Shown here piece after piece: positions 60,400-64,000 of a DNA stretch of 64,000 nucleotides. The notes under the pieces are model-generated. The model saw only the letters and a program-made list of their open reading frames with translations, made no database searches and was not told the origin of the DNA. Source of the stretch: Mycobacterium sp. (lineage in GTDB: Bacteria > Actinomycetota > Actinomycetes > Mycobacteriales > Mycobacteriaceae); contig JAKFVT010000031.1 of the NCBI GenBank assembly GCA_021732005.1, positions 1 through 64,000 on the forward strand, in the 5' to 3' direction. How positions within the stretch are numbered: position 1 is the first letter of the stretch; each line of letters starts with the position of its first letter. The translations under genes and the position numbers were made by a program.

Positions 60400-61361
60400 G
60401 AGTTCTGGCGCACTTTCTCCCTGGCGAGAAGGTGCTGGATATCGTTGCACCAGAGACAGATTGGCTTGACATTCGCTGGTGCCACGAAGACGACGACGAG
60501 GCGCTGCACCGCGAGCTGCCCGATGCCGAGGTGATCTGGCACGTGCTTCGTCCGCTGTCAGGCGACGATCTGCGCCGCGCACCGCTGCTGCGACTGGTGC
60601 ACAAACTGGGCGCCGGGGTGAACACCATCGACGTCGAGACAGCCGACGAGCTGGGGATCGCGGTGGCGAACATGCCGGGTGCCAACGCACCCTCGGTCGC
60701 CGAGGGTGCGGTGCTGCTGATCCTGGCCGCGCTGCGCCGGCTTCCCGCGCTGGACCGCCTCACCCGGCAAGGCCTGGGCTGGCCGACGGACCCCAGCCTG
60801 GTCGAGACGGTGCGCGACATCGGCAGTTGCACCGTCGGCCTGGTCGGCTACGGCAACATCGCCAAACGCGTCGAGCGGATCGTGCTCGCGATGGGCGGCA
60901 CCGTCCTGCACACCAGCACCGCCGACGACGGCACTGCCACCTGGCGTCCGCTGCCCGATCTGCTCGCCGACAGCGACGTGGTCAGCCTGCACCTGCCGCT
61001 GACCGCCGCGACCGACAAGCTGATCAACCGGGCTGCCCTGGACGCGATGAAGCCACATGCGGTGTTGGTCAACACATCTCGTGGCGGTGTCATCGACGAA
61101 CCCGCGTTGATCGATGCCCTGCGCGATGGCCGGCTGGCCGCCGCCGGACTCGACGTGTTCACCGATGAACCCGTCGACCCGGGCAGCCCGCTACTCCAGC
61201 TCGACAACGTGGTGGTGACGCCCCACGTCACCTGGTGCACCGTAGACACCATGCGGCGCTACCTGATCCAGGCCGTCGACAACTGCCGCCGTCTGTACGA
61301 CGGGCGCGACCTGGTCAACGTCGTCAACGGGAGGCCGGATGTCCGTCGTATCGACCGGTGA
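60390..61361 (+). CDS. D-2-hydroxyacid dehydrogenase family protein
   Basis: A 323-residue NAD-dependent dehydrogenase from GTG 60390, which overlaps the hydrolase stop by 10 bp. The NAD motif is VGLVGYGNIAKRVE (GxGxIA). Catalytic positions are Arg in LVNTSRGGVIDE, Glu in DVFTDEPVDPGSPL and His in VVTPHVTWCTVDTM. KLGAGVNTIDVETADELGIAVANMPGANAPSVAEG is the typical substrate-domain entry. It would reduce a 2-keto acid or oxidise a D-2-hydroxy acid. The next gene begins inside its last 23 bp. Confidence 0.92.
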   Translation: MALRVLAHFLPGEKVLDIVAPETDWLDIRWCHEDDDEALHRELPDAEVIWHVLRPLSGDDLRRAPLLRLVHKLGAGVNTIDVETADELGIAVANMPGANAPSVAEGAVLLILAALRRLPALDRLTRQGLGWPTDPSLVETVRDIGSCTVGLVGYGNIAKRVERIVLAMGGTVLHTSTADDGTATWRPLPDLLADSDVVSLHLPLTAATDKLINRAALDAMKPHAVLVNTSRGGVIDEPALIDALRDGRLAAAGLDVFTDEPVDPGSPLLQLDNVVVTPHVTWCTVDTMRRYLIQAVDNCRRLYDGRDLVNVVNGRPDVRRIDR

Positions 61362-62664
61362 TCGGTCATTGGAAACCCGCACCCTGCGCAAGGTGGCCAT
61401 TCGCGCCCTGCCCTTCCTGATGGCGCTGTACTTCGTCAACTACCTCGACCGCACCAACCTCGGTATCGCCAAAGCCGACATCAGCGAACACCTCCAGCTC
61501 ACGGCGAGCATGTTCGGCCTGGCATCGGGCATCTTCTTCATCGGATACGTCCTTGTCGAGGTGCCGTCCAATCTGGCGCTCGAACGCTTCGGCGCCCGCC
61601 GTTGGCTGGCACGTATCGCGGTGTCATGGGGAATCGTCGCCGTAGCAATCGGATTCGCGCCCAACGCGCCGACCCTGCTGGCATTGCGATTCCTGCTCGG
61701 CGTCGCCGAAGCGGGGCTGTTCCCCGGGGTGATCTTCTATCTGACCCGCTGGTTCCCCGCCGCCTACCGGGCGCGAATCGTGGCGATGTTCATGATGGCC
61801 AGCCCGATCGCCGCGGCCGTCGGAACTCCGTTGGCGGCGTGGATGATCCAGGCCGGTGAAGGGACACTCGGGCTGGCCGGCTGGCAATTCATGATGATCG
61901 GCGTCGGACTGCCCGCGATCATCCTCGGCGTGATCTGCTGGTTCTACCTGACCGACCGGCCGGCCGAGGCGCACTGGTTGCAGCCCGACGAACGGCAATG
62001 GCTGATCGACGTGCTGGCCGATGAGGAACGCGATGTCGCAGGCAGCTTCGACTTCCCGTTGCGCCGGGTGCTGACCAGCCCGCGGATCTGGTTGCTGGCC
62101 GTGGTGTACTTCGGCGTCGCCTATGGGCTGTACGCGCTGGCGTTCTTCCTGCCCTCGATCATCGCCGACTTCAAGAAGACGTTCGACGTGCACCTGTCGA
62201 TCGTCCAGGTCGGCTTGATCACCGCGGTGCCCTACACCCTCGCCGCGATCGCGATGTACCTGTGGTCGCGCCACGCCGACCGCCAGAATGAACACGTCTG
62301 GCACGTTGCGATCCCAATGGGACTGGGCGGCTTGGCTATTCCGATCGCGCTGTATCTACACTCCCCGTTGCTGGTGATGATCCCGGTGTGCATAACCGCG
62401 ATGGGAGTGTTCAGTGCGATCCCCAGCTTCTGGGCGCTTCCGGCGCAGTTCCTCACCGGCGCGGCCGCCGCCGGCGGGATCGGGCTGATCAACTCGATCG
62501 GCAACCTCGGCGGATTCGCGGCCCCGTACGCGACCGGTGCGCTGAATCAGTTCACCGGCAACGACAAGGCCGGCATGTGGGCGGTGGGCATCTTCATGCT
62601 GATCTCCGCGGTCGTGGTGGTGGTACTGCGCGCCACCCCTGACCGCGATACCCGCCGTCACTGA
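61339..62664 (+). CDS. MFS transporter, anion:cation symporter (ACS) family
   Basis: A 441-residue permease with 12 hydrophobic helices. FLMALYFVNYLDRTNLGIAKADISEHLQLT is the ACS signature (NYLDR..N.G.A), and GVAEAGLFPGVIFYLTRWFPAAYRARIVAMFMMASPIA is the second conserved block. Members import organic anions such as phthalate, tartrate, glucarate or aromatic acids. Overlapping its start with a 2-hydroxyacid dehydrogenase, and following a hydrolase, suggests uptake and breakdown of a hydroxy- or keto-acid or its ester. Confidence 0.93.
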   Translation: MSVVSTGDRSLETRTLRKVAIRALPFLMALYFVNYLDRTNLGIAKADISEHLQLTASMFGLASGIFFIGYVLVEVPSNLALERFGARRWLARIAVSWGIVAVAIGFAPNAPTLLALRFLLGVAEAGLFPGVIFYLTRWFPAAYRARIVAMFMMASPIAAAVGTPLAAWMIQAGEGTLGLAGWQFMMIGVGLPAIILGVICWFYLTDRPAEAHWLQPDERQWLIDVLADEERDVAGSFDFPLRRVLTSPRIWLLAVVYFGVAYGLYALAFFLPSIIADFKKTFDVHLSIVQVGLITAVPYTLAAIAMYLWSRHADRQNEHVWHVAIPMGLGGLAIPIALYLHSPLLVMIPVCITAMGVFSAIPSFWALPAQFLTGAAAAGGIGLINSIGNLGGFAAPYATGALNQFTGNDKAGMWAVGIFMLISAVVVVVLRATPDRDTRRH

Positions 62665-62727
62665 GGGGGTCTGGACCGGCAGGTACCCTGGCCCCCAACC
62701 CACCGGTTAATAGGGAAGGCACCCGAC

Positions 62728-64000
62728 ATGCCCATCGCCATCACCCAGGAGCACAACGACCTCGCCGACTCGGTGAAGTCTCTCGTCGCACGGGTCGCGC
62801 CGTCCGAGGTCCTGCATGAGGCCCTGGAGACGCCGATCCCCAACCCGCCGCCGTACTGGAAAGCGGCGGCTGAGCAGGGCCTGCACGGCCTGCACCTGGC
62901 GGAGTCGGTCGACGGCCAGGGTTTCGGCCTGCTGGAGCTTGCGATCGTGATCGCCGAGTTCGGCTACGGTGCCGTGCCAGGACCGTTCGTCACCTCGGCG
63001 ATTGCCAGTGCGCTCATCTCCGCCCATGATCCCGAGACCGAGCTGCTGAGCAAGCTCGCCTCCGGCGAGCTGATCGCCACCTGCGCGCTGGAGTCGGGCC
63101 TGACCGCTACCCGCCAGGACGACTCACTGGTGATCCGCGGTGAAGCCCGCTCGGTGCCCGCTGCCGCGCAGGCCGCCGTTCTGGTGCTCCCGGTCGCGAT
63201 CGAGAGCGGCGTCGAATGGGTGATCCTCGATGCCGACCAACTCGAGATCCAGCCGGTCAACTCGGTGGACCTGTTGCGTCCGGTGGCGCATGTCCGGGCC
63301 AACGCCGCCGAAGTCAGTGCCGACCGCGTGCTGTCCAACCTCTCGCAGGCGGCCGGCCGCGCGATCCTCACCACCCTGCTGTCGGCCGAGGCCGTCGGCA
63401 TAGCCCGCTGGGCCACCGACACGGCAGCGGCGTACGCGAAGATCCGCGAGCAGTTCGGCCGCCCGATCGGCCAGTTCCAGGCCATCAAGCACAAGTGCGC
63501 CGAGATGATCGCCACCACCGAGCGGGCCACCGCCGCGGTGTGGGATGCCGCGCGCGCATTGGACGAAGCCGCCGAAAAGAACTGGGACAACGAGCAAGCG
63601 GCGTACGAGTTCGCCACCGCGGTGGCTGCCAGCCTGGCGCCGGCCGCCGCCCAGCACTGCACCCAGGACTGCATCCAGGTGCACGGTGGCATCGGCTTCA
63701 CCTGGGAGCACGACACCAACGTCTATTACCGCCGCACGTTGGGTCTGGTCGCCGCATTCGGACGCGCGAGCGAATACCAGCAGAAGGTTTTCGACACCGC
63801 GACCAGCACAGGCATGCGGGCCATCAACATCGACCTTGACCCCGAGACCGAAAAGCTGCGCGATGAGATCCGCGCGGAAGTAGCTGCACTGAAGGCGATT
63901 CCGCGGGAGGAGCGCAAGATCGCGATCGCCGAGGCCGGCTGGGTGCAGCCGCACCTACCGAAGCCGTGGGGCCGGGCCGCGAAGCCGATCGAGCAGATCA
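62728..64000 (+). CDS. fadE6: Acyl-CoA dehydrogenase, FadE6-like (truncated by window edge)
   Basis: About 424 residues are visible from ATG 62728 (GGGAAGG upstream); the gene continues beyond the window. The first 380 residues form one ACAD domain (EHNDLADSVKSLVARV, LHLAESVDGQGFGLLELAIVIAEFGYGAVPGPFV, LLSAEAVGIARWATDTAAAYAKIREQFGRPIGQFQAIKHKCAEM, QVHGGIGFTWEHDTNVYYRR). The text then goes on (LRDEIRAEVAALKAIPREERKIAIAEAGWVQPHLPKPWG) into what looks like the start of a second ACAD domain. That matches the double-length mycobacterial FadE6 (Rv0271c, about 730 residues, from memory). It is an FAD enzyme of fatty-acid or steroid side-chain oxidation. Confidence 0.88.
   Translation, partial: MPIAITQEHNDLADSVKSLVARVAPSEVLHEALETPIPNPPPYWKAAAEQGLHGLHLAESVDGQGFGLLELAIVIAEFGYGAVPGPFVTSAIASALISAHDPETELLSKLASGELIATCALESGLTATRQDDSLVIRGEARSVPAAAQAAVLVLPVAIESGVEWVILDADQLEIQPVNSVDLLRPVAHVRANAAEVSADRVLSNLSQAAGRAILTTLLSAEAVGIARWATDTAAAYAKIREQFGRPIGQFQAIKHKCAEMIATTERATAAVWDAARALDEAAEKNWDNEQAAYEFATAVAASLAPAAAQHCTQDCIQVHGGIGFTWEHDTNVYYRRTLGLVAAFGRASEYQQKVFDTATSTGMRAINIDLDPETEKLRDEIRAEVAALKAIPREERKIAIAEAGWVQPHLPKPWGRAAKPIEQI

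Noticed and set aside
1..64000. CRISPR array, insertion sequence or rRNA genes
   Set aside because: No regularly spaced repeats, transposase genes with terminal inverted repeats, or rRNA-like segments were seen.

Overview
The window is a stretch of a mycobacterial chromosome, probably a fast-growing environmental Mycobacterium/Mycolicibacterium. GC content is high. There is a mycobacterial-type bifunctional dcd, secreted proteins resembling Rv0309 (L,D-transpeptidase) and Rv0315 (beta-1,3-glucanase), an LpqN-like lipoprotein, a DUF5632/DUF5631 protein resembling Rv2082, TIGR00027-type methyltransferases and a fadE6-like gene. From memory, landmarks run in descending M. tuberculosis order (Rv0321 dcd at left, then Rv0315, Rv0309, Rv0294 tam, Rv0276-0274, Rv0271 fadE6 at right). 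This synteny is recalled, not computed.

Layout. 1-3739: a membrane-anchored mycobacterial protein, dcd and a secreted GH64-like glucanase. 3881-3954: tRNA-Gly(CCC). 3910-17152: an integrated element of about 13.2 kb bounded by a perfect 45-bp direct repeat of the tRNA 3' half. 17174-29572: SDR/TetR pair, DUF998, TetR/DUF1330 pair, DUF445/Abi-alpha-like pair, SMP-30, a DUF4344-like protease lipoprotein, a diiron ferritin-like protein, an LpqN-like lipoprotein, GH16 glucanase and a secreted protein with a duplicated domain. 29852-35398: a five-gene dipeptide/oligopeptide ABC importer. 35477-45284: a PoxB-like enzyme, zinc alcohol dehydrogenase, an oxidoreductase/hypothetical pair with a divergent TetR, membrane proteins and the Rv0309-like L,D-transpeptidase. 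45492-50760: a coupled operon of ESX-associated-type proteins ending in a PAP2/diacylglycerol kinase fusion. 50714-62664: lipid phosphatase, Tam, a GT39-type glycosyltransferase, hydrolases, methyltransferase, VOC, TetR, and a hydrolase/dehydrogenase/MFS operon. The window ends inside a fadE6-like acyl-CoA dehydrogenase.

The most notable system is the element in tRNA-Gly. Its minus-strand genes run from two small helix-turn-helix proteins through a cysteine-rich protein, a prim-pol/RecA-like replication protein and a zinc 'HGG' protein to an operon of serine recombinase, small SH3-like protein and tyrosine integrase. A short plus-strand operon carries a probable HK97-type capsid protein, a Pro/Arg-rich protein and a 39-residue very basic protein. 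I find no large terminase, portal, tail or lysis genes. This is the gene content expected of a capsid-encoding phage satellite, comparable in spirit to phiRv1/phiRv2 and PICI-type elements.

Paired 10-bp repeats lie inside both ends of the element. A 40-bp imperfect repeat lies both beside the integrase gene and beside attR. Between attL and the integrase sits a cargo module of TetR regulator, cytochrome P450 and Ddn-like F420-dependent reductase, as if inserted into or accreted onto the attachment region.

The flanking chromosome is ordinary mycobacterial metabolism and envelope biology with many tightly overlapping genes. Local oddities include a 120-bp tail-to-tail overlap near 39.9-40.0 kb, a composition break inside the DUF5632/5631 gene, and a leader with two tiny reading frames ahead of a 48-residue gene.
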